NCBI GenBank assembly: GCA_021018815.1
Contig: JAITYX010000049.1
Span: 124,001 to 188,000 of the forward strand
Source: Talinum fruticosum
Taxonomy: Eukaryota; Streptophyta; Magnoliopsida; Caryophyllales; Talinaceae
DNA length: 64,000 nt
Direction of reading: 5' to 3'
Positions within the stretch are counted from its first letter, which is position 1. The number at the start of each line of letters is the position of its first letter. The notes below the pieces were generated by a model that saw nothing but the letters and a program-made list of their open reading frames with translations, did not search any database and had not been told where the DNA came from. The position numbers and the translations under genes are program-made. Shown here one piece after another: positions 44,355 to 55,737 of the stretch.

Positions 44355-47210
44355 TCGTAACACACCTAGACCCACCCTAGGAGTATTACATGCTAGGGTT
44401 CCCCGAGAGGAACCCCTAAGGCTGCTTAGGGTCTCAACTTGGGGTTACTAACCCTTTCTTAATCCGGCGGAAGCGCGGTTCCGGGTTTTCAAAGGTTTTT
44501 CGGAAATTTCGGCAGAGTTTCCTCCGTAAGCTGGCTAAACCCATGGGCTTAAAGCCCTAACCCTGCACGAAACACAATCTTAAACTCAACGAGCCACACG
44601 CTCGGAGAAACACAACACAACTCAACGAGCCACACGCTCGGAGTATTCACATAGGGATTTTACATTCATAATCAAACTTAAATTCGAGATACAACAGTCT
44701 TTACAAGCATGGAAAACAAAAAGTACAAAATAAGTCCGGAGAGGTCCTATCCGATGGTTCGCTTCTTCTAATAGCCAAAAGCAACTCCAGGGAGTCTTAA
44801 CTTCAGTACCGAAATGTTGGTGATGTCATGAGCTCACTAGCCCAGTGAATAACCCAAACTCAACCCCGGGTTTCACTTTGCACATTAATTCATTAACAAA
44901 CACGCGTAAGTTCACAGCTTATCCATAACATGCGATTCGGATCATACATGCTTAAGACATGCGAGATTCTAAACTTACTAGCTTGCCGAGAATCATAATG
45001 ACATCACTTATTCATGAATTCAATTAAACATGCATCATTTGTCTTTCTACGCAAGTAAATCATATAATCATTCATCATGCAACTCATTCATCACATAAAT
45101 CATATCTTAGTTCTTATCGCATTCATTTCTTATGAAAACAGGATTCGTTCTTCTTCTTGAGTTCAATCATGCATTTCATAATTCATCGATTCGTTCTTTC
45201 TTGTTCGATATGCACGATCATTTGATTCTTCAAAGCATAATTCTTTTAAGTCTTTTTAGTTTCGAATGGAAAGAAGATTTATGCACTCGCTCTAAAGACC
45301 CAGTTCTTGGAGCCAAAACAATTCGTGGGCTCGGCTCACGGAGGCATACAATTCGTGGCCTCGAGGCGGCCTCCCATCCCCGAAGGACGCATACTGTCAA
45401 TTCTTAGTGGAAGCAATTCAATTCGTGGCTTCGGGTTGACGGACACTTCTATGGCCATAGCTTCAGAGGGTTCTTTAATTCGTGGGGTCTTAGATTAATA
45501 ACATAATCCTTTCTCCCTTCTTTAGTTCTTTATGTTTCTTGTCTTCTTATTACTTATACATAAGATATACTTAATTCATATAATTCATGCTCAATGCGTT
45601 CATGCGTAACTTCTTCAAAACAAGCAATTCACATAAGCAAGTTCCGACTCCAACACAATCCATTCATATCACATACGCATGCTTATGTCATTTATCATTG
45701 ATGTAGTTCAAGATAAGCACATAATCACATAAACATGCCAACTAGGATCTCCATCCATGAATTCATCGTTTTCATGATCGCCTATTATCGCGTATAAGTG
45801 GTTTATGGTTCCATAACTTTACTTAATCGATAAATATCTTTTAATCTAGCCATAAAGCTTCTTAAATCTCAACTCTTAATTCAGCTTACTCACTTAGATA
45901 CGATTTAGCCCAAAACAGGACATTTTCACTTAAAATTGCATATCTCCTAATCTACTCATCCAACGCATACGAAATTTAACAAGAAATTCCCATAAATTGC
46001 CACGAAGCTGCAGTAAAAGTTTCAGGAAATTTGAATTACACATGACTTCGCAACAATTCAGACAAAGCATGCTTAATTCATGAAAAATCTGCACTTAAGT
46101 CATGATGTTCAATTTCCCGATTTTTTCTCAATAATTCGGTCCAAGCTAACTTCACTAAACTCTCAATCACACAGCTCAATAATCGTGCTCAACAATGCTC
46201 AAATATCATTAAATTCATAAACTAGGCATAAATCGCAACATGCTTTTCAATTCATGAGTTTCTAGTTTCGTGAATTTAGGCCTCTAACTTCTTCAATTAA
46301 CTTAGGGTTTCCAATTTCATAAATCAATTCCAAGTTTCATCCACCTAATTCATTTTATTCTAGAGGATGAATTCAGATTACTCACCTTAGATTCTTAGAG
46401 GTTCTAAGAATTCGGCTTTGGAAGGGTTTCGAATTGGGTTTAGCTTCTCGTTCGCCTTTCGATTCCTAGTCTAGCTCTGCTCCCTCAACCCTTCTTCTTC
46501 CCCGACCCTCTGCTTCTTCCTCTCGCTGCCTCAGTCCCGGCTCCGACTTCCCTGTTTCGGTCTGATTTTGGTCCTCTTCGTCCCCTCCTCGCGCTCACCG
46601 GCCACTCGGCCCTCGCGCTCTCTCCCGCTCTCGCTTTGTTCCGCTTTACTTCGTCTCTGCTCTGCTTCTCTTCTTTCTTTCGTTCCCTTTTCTTCTTCCG
46701 CTCCGCTCGGCCTCCCGAGCTCTCGCTCTCCCTTCGCTCACCGGCGGCGGCTTCCTCGCCGTTCGAGCGGCCACGGCCACGGGCTCTCGCGCTCTCTCCT
46801 CTCTCGCTCCGCCTCGGCTCCCTCTCGTTTCCCCGTTTCGCTTCTTTTCTTCTTTTCCTTCCTTGTTTCGCTTCGCTTCTGGTTCTTTTTCTCGTTCTTT
46901 TCTTTGTTCTCGGCCGCATTCTCTCTCCTCTCCTCCTAATCACACCTAATGGGCTTGCTGGCCTATTTCCCATTGGACCCCAACTCTCTTTACGTAATTT
47001 CTTGCCAACACAATGCCACTAATCTCCATTCCTCATTCCTTTTTCTTTTTTTTTTTAACTGGGCCCAACTGGCTTCTCAAGGCCCAATTTAGCTAGCCTA
47101 TGCTCGGTTTCGGTTCTCGGGTTTCTAATTCCGACTCAAAAAATTCTAATTCACTTAATTTAATAATTTAATTCACTAGCAAGCAAACACCTGAAATTTC
47201 GAGTCTTACA
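44355..47210. mobile_element. 2.86 kb LTR-like insertion inside E2 gag
   Basis: The left end is TCGTAACACACCTAGACCC and the right end is TTTCGAGTCTTACA, with CTAC duplicated at 44351-44354 and 47211-47214. Excising it restores a continuous gag alignment with E1. The TGTAAC...TTACA-type ends, large size and absence of transposase or gag/pol suggest a solo LTR of a chromovirus (Tekay/Del-like) gypsy element; this class call is inference. It contains a duplicated block at 44580-44645 and a CT-rich, GC-rich section at 46440-46940 that gives spurious Arg- and Ser-rich ORFs. Confidence 0.75.
44584..44643. repeat. Two direct copies of a 24-base hairpin motif
   Basis: CTCAACGAGCCACACGCTCG occurs twice about 40 bases apart. 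Each copy can fold, CGAGC pairing with GCTCG around a 5-base loop. Confidence 0.8.
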
Positions 47211-48470
47211 CTACCCAAGAGAAGATGGGGTCCCAAGGTGACGGCCATTGAAGAGGCTCGGAACCTGTCCCAACTCAAGCCATACGAACTCATTGGGAAG
47301 CTACTCACCCACGAGATCCATTTGGAGGAGCAGGACGAAAAGGTTAGCACCAAAAAGAACATTGCGCTGAAAGCCTCAAAAACTAGAGAAGCAAATATGA
47401 GTTTATTAGACTTAGAAGAGGATCCCATGGCACTCATCGCTAGAGGCTTCAGGAGAATGATGAAGCACAAGAGATGGGATAAGAAGCCAAGAGAAGAGTT
47501 CTATAAGAAAGACAAGAAGGATAGAAAAGGTAAGCACTCTTCCCCTTCAAAGTTATCTTTGACTAAGAAGTCTGGCTATTTTGAATGTGTTAGCAAGGAA
47601 CACATAGTCAAGGGCTGTCCCAAGAGAAAGAGGGATAAAAAGAAGAAAAAGGTTATGATGACCACATGGAGTGATGAAGATTCATCGGAAGATGATGAGG
47701 ACTCGGATGACTTAAAGTGTCGGATGGCACTCTCGACTCGAAGTTGAAACGAGTCGGACTCGGATAAATCGAGATAGTGAGGAAACAAATCCTCAAGAGG
47801 TATTTGATTACTTTCTCAAATTCTCCATAGTTGATTTTAGCCAAATACATTTTTACTTTTGAAGAAAAGTCCAATTCGATTCTTCTCGGTTTAAAGAACA
47901 ACTTGAGTCGATTACTTTTGAGAGCATCTCATTGAAAAATGAATTGGAAAAGCTGAGACTTGCTCTAAGAGAACTCAAGACTAGTGCTCAATCCAATCGA
48001 CTGAGTCCGAGTCACTCGGAAAAGAAAACGAGCAACTAAAGCAAAAGCTCAACGAGTCTCAAGAGCTTGTTTTAAAATTTACTCAAGGTCGAAAAACCTT
48101 GATATGCTCTTAGGATCGCAATGTGTCTCCTTCAGAAAAAAGGTCTTGGTTTAACAAAGAGGAGGAATCCTATTCCTACTCAAAACTTTTTAAAAAGGAT
48201 TCCTGAACCGTGAAACTCGGGAAGGCTAAGCATGGTCCCATTCACAAGAATGAAAGGAGGACCGAGCCTGGACCAGCTTACAGGAGAAAACCTTCTCCAC
48301 CGAGTGTATAAGAGAAGAGTTTTCAAAAGAAAGAGGCACGGACTCAGTTCTTTAAAAGAAAGACTCGGAATCGGACCAAACCCAAAGTTATTCAAATCTG
48401 GGTTCCCAAGAGTCTACTTCCTCGAAAAGCACCACGATAAGGGGAGTTACTTGGTTCGTTAGACGAAGCG
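47211..48470 (+). pseudogene. E2 gag, 3' part with zinc knuckle
   Basis: The 169-codon frame 47238-47747 contains LIGKLLTHEIHLEEQDEKV, MALIARGFRRMMKHKRWDK, and a knuckle YFECVSKEHIVKGCP. The first Cys is Tyr, as in E1, and the Gly after the second Cys is Val. An acidic DEDSSEDDEDSDD block follows. The basic linker to the protease (48232-48462) is in other frames. Confidence 0.85.
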
Positions 48471-48499
48471 AGAAAGGTTAGTTTATTTCGACTTCCAAG

Positions 48500-49085
48500 T
48501 AGCTCAGAAAAGAACAAAGGGGCATTGGTATGTAGACAGTGGATGCTCACGCCACATGTCAGGAGATTCAAGACTCTTTTACGAGTTAGAAGAGCACAAG
48601 GGAGGAAAAGTCACGTTTGGAGACGACAGCAAAGGCAAGATAATTGGGATAAGAAATATTGGAAAAGCAAGCAATCCGGTCGACCAAGTATACCTTGTCA
48701 AAGGGTTAAAATACAATCTGCTCAGCATCTCTCAATTATGTGACAAAGGTTAAGAGGTAAGATCCACTCGGACCAATTGTTATATCTCGGATGATGTTAC
48801 CAAGGAAATCAAGCTCTTAGGTAAGAGATTAAGTAACACTTATACTATTCCTCTTTCGACCCCGAGTCGAATTTATCTTGTTTAAAAGCATCTCTACATG
48901 ATGATTCATGGACATGGCATCGTAGACTAGGTCATGTGAGCATGCATACCATTAAGAAACTTGCATCTCATGGTTTAGTCGGAGGATTGCCTAATTGTGC
49001 ATTTAAGAAAGATAAAATCTGTGAAGCATGCACAAAATGGAAACAAGTCGGTCATCTTTCAAATCTCTGAAAACTAGTTTCCACA
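48500..49085 (+). pseudogene. E2 protease and pre-integrase region
   Basis: HWYVDSGCSRHMSGDSRLFY, carrying the protease D-S-G, lies near 48523-48585. The frame 48556-48753 gives GGKVTFGDDSKGKIIGIRNI and LKYNLLSISQLCDKG, ending in a TAA. The zinc region WHRRLGHVSMHTIKKLASH ... ICEACTKWK lies at 48915-49040. Confidence 0.88.
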
Positions 49086-49095
49086 TCCAAGGTGC

Positions 49096-49926
49096 TTGAA
49101 ATGTTGCATATGGTTTTATGTGGTGAAATCCTCGTCAAGAGTCTCGGAGGTTAATCATATGTGCTTGTTATTGTTGATGACTACTCACGATTTACCTGGG
49201 TGTGTTTTTCTTAAGCATAAAAATGAAGCCTTCAAAGAGTTCAGCAAGCTTTGTAGGAAAATCAAAGCCGAGTCTCGGACTCGGATCCAGAGGATTCGAA
49301 CCGACCATGGTAGGGTGTTCGACTACTCGGAATTTGCAGAGTTCCGTGACAAGAATGACATCTCTCACAACTTCTCAGCGCCAAGAACTCCTCAACAAAA
49401 TGGAGTGGTGGAGAGGAAGAACCGAACCCTTGAAGAAATAGCTAGGACAATGATGATTGAACATAATCTACCCTACTATTTCTAGGCTAAGGCGATCAAC
49501 ATAGCCAACTACACATTGAACATATGCCTCATCGGACCCATACTAAAGAAAACTCCATACAAGCTTTACAAAGGGAAGAAACCCAATATTTCATACTTTA
49601 AACCCTTTGGATGTAAGTGTTTCGTTCATAACAATGGTAAGGATCACCCGACCAAGTTTGATGCTCGGTCATATGAAGGCATTTTTCTTGGTTATTCATC
49701 TCATAGCAAACCATATCGTATTTCCAATAAAGGAACTAACAAAGTGGAAGAAAGCATCCACGTTGTGTTCGATGAGATTGAACAGGAAAAACTAAGTGAG
49801 TCAACATTCTCGGACCGAAGCTCGGTAGAAATGATGATCTTGATGAAAATGAGCTCCTCAAGAATCAAATCCATGTCACTTAGAATGAAGTCACCTAGAC
49901 TCGGAATGAGACGACTCAAGAGCTAG
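49096..49926 (+). pseudogene. E2 integrase
   Basis: A shifted DDYSRFTWVCF (first Asp) is followed in frame 49096-49485 by RTDHGRVFDYSEF (second Asp) and QQNGVVERKNRTLEEIARTM (Glu). A TAG at 49483-49485 interrupts the frame after PYYF, probably replacing the Trp of FW. It continues at 49516-49926 with PILKKTPYKLYKGKKPNISY and FGCKCFVHNNGKDHPTKFDA. It is the best preserved integrase in the window. Confidence 0.9.
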
Positions 49927-50159
49927 CTTAGAATGTTGAAGGTCGATCCGATGAACAAGCTCACTAAGAACAGAGTATCGAAGATCAACCAATTCAACCT
50001 ACGGATCCGGTGAACCAAAGAACAGGTAGAGCTTTTAAGTATGCTTCTAGTCACCCACTAGAAAACATCATATCCGACATCAACAAGTGGGGTAAGAACT
50101 CATTCCTCTCTTCAAAATCTATGTGCATTCACTGCATTCATATCATTAACTAAACCTCG

Positions 50160-51127
50160 AAATGCACTAGAGGCCCTAAATGAACCTGAATGGGTAGAGG
50201 CCATGCAAGAGGAACTCAATCGATTCGAAAGAAACCAAGTCCGGACTCGACCAAATGACCTTCGACCATCCAGTCATAGGAACCAAATGGGTTTTCAAGA
50301 ACAAACTGGATGAAGGTGGGTTGGTAGTCCGAAATAAGGCTAAACTTGTGGCTCAAGGTTATAATCAAGAAGAAGGGATTGATTGTGGGGAAACCTTTGC
50401 ACCTGTTGCTGAATTGAAGCTATTAGAATCTTGTTGGCATTTGCATCTAGCAAGAATATCAAGTTATATCAAATGGATCTTAAATGTGCTTTTCTCAATG
50501 GTTTCATTGAAGAGGAAGTCTATGTTGAGCAAGCCCCCGAATTCGAAAACTCGGAATTTCCAAATCATGTTTTTAAATTGCAAAAAGCTCTCTATATTCT
50601 TAAACAAGCTCCCGGAGCTTGGTATGAAAGACTGAGCAACTTCTTGGTTGAAAATGATTTTCGAAGAGGTCAGATTGACAAAACCCTTTTTATAAAAACC
50701 AAGAAGAATGACTTTCCGATTGCTCGGATATATGTTGATGACATAATTTTTGGAGCTACTAATGAAATTCTATGTCGAGATTTTTCCGAGTTAATGAAAC
50801 AGAATTTAAAATGAGTATGATGGGAGAACTCAATTTCTTCCTTGGTCTAGAAATCAAGCAAGACAAAGATGGCATCTATGTCCATCAATCAAAGTATACC
50901 AAGGAGCTGCTGAAGAAGTATAAACTCCAAGATGCGAAACATGCAACAACACCTATGAGCAAGCGAGCATAAAGCTGGACTTAGACGAGAAAGGTAAAGC
51001 AGTAGATCGAAACTCTACCGAGGTATGATTGGATCTTTCCTCTGTCTTACTTCCGAGTAGGCCGGACATCATGTTTAGTGTTTGTCTATGTGCAAGATTT
51101 CAAGCTAATCCAAAAGATTCACATCTC
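50160..51127 (+). pseudogene. E2 reverse transcriptase, truncated
   Basis: Frame 50255-50635 gives [20 protein letters not shown] and ARLVAQG-type [20 protein letters not shown]. After a shift, 50431-50814 gives [36 protein letters not shown] and the catalytic IYVDDIIFGATNE. Frame 50772-50972 gives ELNFFLGLEIKQDKDGIYVH. At about 51127 the element stops and a gypsy LTR begins, so RNase H, cargo ORF and 3' LTR are missing. Confidence 0.9.
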
Positions 51128-52401
51128 ACTCGCTACTAACCTACGTCATTCATTGACCTAACCTCTCTGTATAAATAGAAAGCCTTGGCTCTCATTCCCA
51201 TACTCGCTTCTCGCCTTAGCACTATGCTACCGAAACTCGCCTAAGAGGTACTGAATACTCTCATCTATATTCTTATTGCTAGGTCCCTTTTCAACCTATT
51301 CCTTCTCTACTTCCATCATACTCAATACATCCGATCCCTAAACTCCATCAGTCATATATCCGCCTACCTACCTGCAGCAAATACTCATAAAAAGCACCTC
51401 TTATTCACCACTGTCGCATCAAGAGGTCCAAATCCGAGATCCGAGATCAGCGAGTGGGACAACCCGAGGGCACGGATCAAGTTTTCACAACGTTTTATTT
51501 TATTTTATGCTTTCTTTTTGCTTTTGTACTCGTGGACAAATGATGTATAGCTTTTAATTCCTCCCCGTCTGATGTAATCTTTTAGATTTCTCGCTTTCTT
51601 TTCCATTTTCGCTTCCTTTATAGTTGTCTTTTACTTTCGCTTTTATCGCTTAACTTAATTATGTTTTGGTTGCTCTAATTCTTTATCGCATGTTGTTGTT
51701 TCTTGCTTTTGTGCATTATTTGAACTCACTATTCCAATTAGTAATGGCTGTCGCGGATGGGCGGAACGGAAGGGTTTATCCCTACGTTTTATACCTCGCC
51801 CCGAATCCGATTCTCGGTTCAAAGATCGATGGAGTCATTTTTAGCCTCTTGTAGTATTAGTTTTCCCATACTAAAACCGAGAGAGCATTTATTTTGTTTT
51901 GGTTAGTTTTTCTTTCCTAAAAACTTACTAGCGACTCCTCTTCTTGCCTATTTTTATGAAAATCGCTTCCGGCTATTTTTGATCGAACAAGTGAAAAACA
52001 GGATCTAGATCCGCTAAGCTGGAGCATAGGCTGAGCTTGATCTCATTGGCCATAGCCTCTAGCCGGTGCCGGCCACCACTAGGTACAGGTTCCGCCTACA
52101 CCATGTGGTCGGTAGATGGTCTCGGGTCCAAATTGGTGTTTTCACACGAGTTTGGCCCTAGAGCCTCATGGCGTAAACGAAACACTAATATATATTTTTC
52201 ATATAAGAGATAATATTCCAGGCACTTCGAAAAAAATTACTAAAATAATAGGGTTAATAAAACCGCCATTCAACTTTGCTTAATTCTCTTTAAATTAGAT
52301 TTAATAAAATTTAAAAATCTTAATAAAAGGTTTATCCCCACATTCCCAAATCGACTTTCTAAAACCATCGTCAAAATCAATCTTTACAAAAAGACCCGAC
52401 A
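51128..52401 (+). mobile_element. 5'-truncated gypsy family B LTR (B2)
   Basis: A TATA box (GTATAAATAG) near 51169-51178 is followed by the transcribed R/U5 part, ending AAAGACCCGACA at 52401. This half aligns with the reverse complement of 58149-59350. U3 upstream of the TATA box is almost absent. Past 52401 come about 25 bases resembling the gypsy leader (AAGTGGAGAAACTTCG against AAGTGGGGAACCTCGG of copy B3). Confidence 0.75.
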
Positions 52402-52427
52402 TAAGTGGAGAAACTTCGACCGGCCGC

Positions 52428-52965
52428 AATGGCCGTGGCTCGCTACAACAACGTACTACGAAGGGAGTCTTCTAGCCCAAACGTTGCATTCCACTTAAAA
52501 TTCCAAATAGAGCGCCCGGCCATGCGATGCCATTTTAAAGGGTTAGCTCCTGGTCTTCGGTGGACAGTCTTAGAGCTTAAACACGGCACCTTGATACTTG
52601 TGATCTTGAAATGGAGCATCTAATATCATCATGGAGGTCTTCAACTCCATGTCCGATTTGGAGAAAAGTGAAATTTCAAAATTCTCGGCTTGGAATTTCC
52701 TGGTACGCCGCATTGGACTTGGTTGTCTCTAGAGGCTTGGCCCGATCTTGGATCGTCCGAAAGAACAGGGCATTTTTTATCGATTCAAGGCGGAAGGCTA
52801 TTTATGTGGCGTTAGGGGTTCTTTGTGGTTTACTCGGTATCCGTCGCACCAATAAAACTTAATCCGTGATCCAAATCCTCAAATAGGACTCGAGATTTCA
52901 TCATCGGGTCTACAATAAAATACGGAATTGAAAGAGATAAGGGACGATGCTTTGACGTGTCTACA
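52428..52965 (-). mobile_element. Inverted gypsy family B U3 fragment (B2')
   Basis: It reads like U3 of family B on the minus strand, starting TGTAGACACGTC at 52965, and aligns with 59590-59970 and 1-682. It is joined head-on to B2, probably at the shared CCGGCC near 52425. No polypurine tract follows. Confidence 0.7.
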
Positions 52966-53472
52966 ATAACAAGTTATCCTAGGTCGCGGTATGTGTATAA
53001 ATGTGCGTATAGTGCTTAGGATATTAACTTGGTATGTATATGTTTGTGAATTGTTCATGTTGGACAGTTTGAGAATAGTATGATAATAAGTTGTATGGCT
53101 ATTATAATCTTATCATAAATTTAACAAGATATCATGGTGCTCATTTTCCTTTTCGTTCTTCGGGTGCAATTATGATGATGATGGGTTTGATGCATGTATC
53201 TTTAATTATGTTACCATACAATTAAGTAAGGATATACATATTAGCCACTTCGTTTTCGCATGTTGTATTTTATAGATTAAGGGAAGTGTTGCCAAAATTT
53301 TGTCAAATGTATGATAATATTTTGCTATACGGTCTAGGGTCATATTATTCTTGAATGGGTTTAGGACCATCTATCCGAGTAGAGGATCTTAGGCTCATGT
53401 CATATTATTTGTGCGTAAGTACGTATTTCTCGAACTATATGTGGTGAATTACTTCTCATGTTTATGGGTAAG
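52966..53472. other. Unassigned, possible CACTA 5' region
   Basis: This AT-rich sequence without coding signal precedes the CACTA transposase start. No CACTA terminal inverted repeat was found. Confidence 0.35.
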
Positions 53473-53778
53473 GTATGGATCGAGTGTGGATTTATAGCGA
53501 TAGGAGGAGTGTAGAATATCGTGATGGTGTTAACAACTTTCTAGAGATTGTCATCGGACATGCTACCAAGTTCGGAGAACCTGTCCATATTCTGTCTGTC
53601 CTTAAGGTGTTTTAACTCCTTAAGATTTCCCTCTAAGGTTGTAAAATGTCACCTATATCGACATGGGCTTGACACGACTTATAATGCGTGGGTATGGCAT
53701 GGGGAATACGAGTTTGTGAATAATGGTGTACGAGAGGAAGATGAAGGGTATGATGAAAATGAAGCCGGTAATAGTATG
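53473..53778 (+). pseudogene. CACTA transposase N-terminal fragment (Transpos_assoc)
   Basis: The frame starts at ATG 53475 (MDRVWIYSDRRSVEYRDGVN, then NFLEIVIGHATKFGEPVHIL) and shifts at about 53600. It continues CFNSLRFPSKVVKCHLYRHG, LDTTYNAWVWHGE and an acidic stretch ending GNSM. The C..C..HL..HG...Y..W..HGE pattern is the transposase-associated domain found at the N-terminus of plant En/Spm (CACTA) transposases. The first CPC is degraded (CLSL). The copia LTR of E3 interrupts it at 53779, and the DDE transposase domain is not in the window. Confidence 0.75.
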
Positions 53779-55359
53779 TGAAGACTCGGACTTTATACTT
53801 ACACTTTTCCGAGTTCCATCAAGGAATCAAGTATAAGACCTCTTCTCTCATAGGGTTTTGATTTCAAGTCATTCTATGTACCTTAGAAAGTTTTCTGAGT
53901 GATATAGCATTTACTCCGAGTGTTATAGAAAATATTTCATATGTATATGTGTGACTCGACCGACTCGGAAAGCATACTTGTACTAACTCGGTTCGAGTAA
54001 CTCAACACTCAAAATTATAGGATGTTCAAACACTCGTATTCACACACATAAACTCGGGTCGACTTCATGTTCCGGGAATTACAATGTTAATTCTCTATTC
54101 CAAGTCGACTTATTTTGTTTGAACTTTGTTTAGTCTAGATCAAGTTTGTTCACTCGATATTCTTTATCTAACTTGATTCTCTTTTAGACTGACTCGGATG
54201 GAATTTTGAATATCATGGATATTAGACTCGGAAAATTCCATTCCTTTTCGACTCGGACAATTAGTCATTTAATTATCTTAATTATGTTATCATCCGTGTC
54301 TAATCTTGGACCAAAGTATTTTATACTTTGAGAACCAAACTGATTTACTTTTGTAGGTTATTCAAACGAGGCTATCCTAATTTTTGAACTGCAAAAGTAA
54401 CCGAGCTTCAAAACGTCAAATCACCAGACAAACAAGGCTTTTTCCACCTCGGACACTCGTGTCGGGATTGTCTGTTTCCAAAATTGGAAATCTGCAACAC
54501 CAAGCTCAAAGGTGATTTCCACCTTATTTTTAAAGACACTACCGGTGGTTTTGGGACTTCCAAAGGAGTCAAGAACCGTTGCTCAACGTTCATATATTAA
54601 CGGATATTTTCCGAGTGACTCGAAAATCCTTTATGACGGTCACAAAGGACCTCCAATCAGAAGATGGACACAACGGCTAAGCTGCTTGGTCATCTATATA
54701 TAGAAGCCAACTTTCAAGACTTAAAGATTGCTTGAATCTATTATTAATACACATACTTGAGCAAAAGTCATTGTATTCATTCTGAATCTTCTACTTACAA
54801 ATTCCATTATGTATTTAATAACTTTACGAGTTGTAAGGTCTTGTACTCGATTACAAACACTTTCTTTCTTACTCTCTAATTAAGGTCCCTTGACCGAGCT
54901 GTAAGGGTTAACTCAGCTCGGTTGTCCTTAACTATAAGGGTGATCTCGGTTAGGAAGTACTAGATCGAGATAAGGTAATTTTTGAGTCTAGGAAAAACTT
55001 GTAAGGAGTTGTTTAAGGGAGCAACTCAGGTCAAGTTAGTCTACTGTATTTTGTGGACTTGAAATAGTGGATTCGACTTCATGCTTGGATTAGCATGGTC
55101 CGTGGTTTTACGCCCGGGAGGGTTTCCACGTATTTTCTAAATTATCACTTTTCGAGTACATTCTAGACTCGAGACGACTTGAGAATTCCATTTAGTCTGT
55201 TTCTTCACCACCTACTGAAATCCGAGTTTACGCTTTTCGAGTTTAACCTTGCTTCACGCTCACCTCAAATTCATATCTGTTTTTATTTTAAAGCTAGTTT
55301 CCTCATCACCTTATTCACCCCCTCTAGGGTGATTTATACTCTCTAAGAGCAAACCTTCA
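53779..55359 (+). mobile_element. 5' LTR of copia element E3
   Basis: This 1,581 bp family A LTR runs from TGAAGACTCGGAC to AAACCTTCA. It has a TATA box (TATATATAG) at 54695-54703, the dyad CCGAGTGACTCG at about 54611-54622, and a hairpin with 9-base arms at 54893-54922. It inserted into the CACTA transposase fragment. Confidence 0.93.
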
Positions 55360-55535
55360 ATTGGTATCAAAGCCTAGCCTTTCAGAAAGGATCTAACCAT
55401 CCAAAGGTTTAAAGATCAAATGGGTCGGAACAATGGAGAGTTCGATGAAGGAAGATCTTCCAGCGAGACCACCAAAGTTCAAAGGGTGAACTTCGTGCAC
55501 TTGGAAGAAACTCATGGAATGCTTCCTACGGGATC
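55360..55535 (+). pseudogene. E3 primer-binding site and gag start, truncated
   Basis: ATTGGTATCAAAGCCTAGCC (primer-binding site) follows the LTR. Gag starts at 55420 (MGRNNGEFDEGRSSSE) and breaks off after about 115 bases, at TGGATGG. The rest of E3 is deleted. Confidence 0.85.
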
Positions 55536-55737
55536 ATGGATGGACATAAAGAATGTGATGATGATATGATGAAATGATGAATTACTTGATTGCATGATCC
55601 TTGCGGAAAAGATGCTTCCTATATTATAATGCATTTCCTTATCCGAGATGATTTTCGGACTAAATGCAAAATGAAATGGACAAACTCACTTATCTTAATA
55701 TGAAATGCTTTGACTTGGCTAATGCAAACGGACTCAC
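55536..55737 (-). mobile_element. Gypsy B3 leader, distal part
   Basis: This non-coding sequence contains a decayed copy of the 43-base repeat near 55690-55737 and ends at the target duplication CTCAC of the solo LTR. It was contiguous with 57188 onwards before that insertion. Confidence 0.5.

Noticed and set aside
46485..47022. ORFs of 123-162 codons on both strands, Arg/Ser/Leu-rich
   Set aside because: They overlap on opposite strands in a biased CT/GC-rich part of an LTR-like insertion and have no domain. Composition alone explains them.
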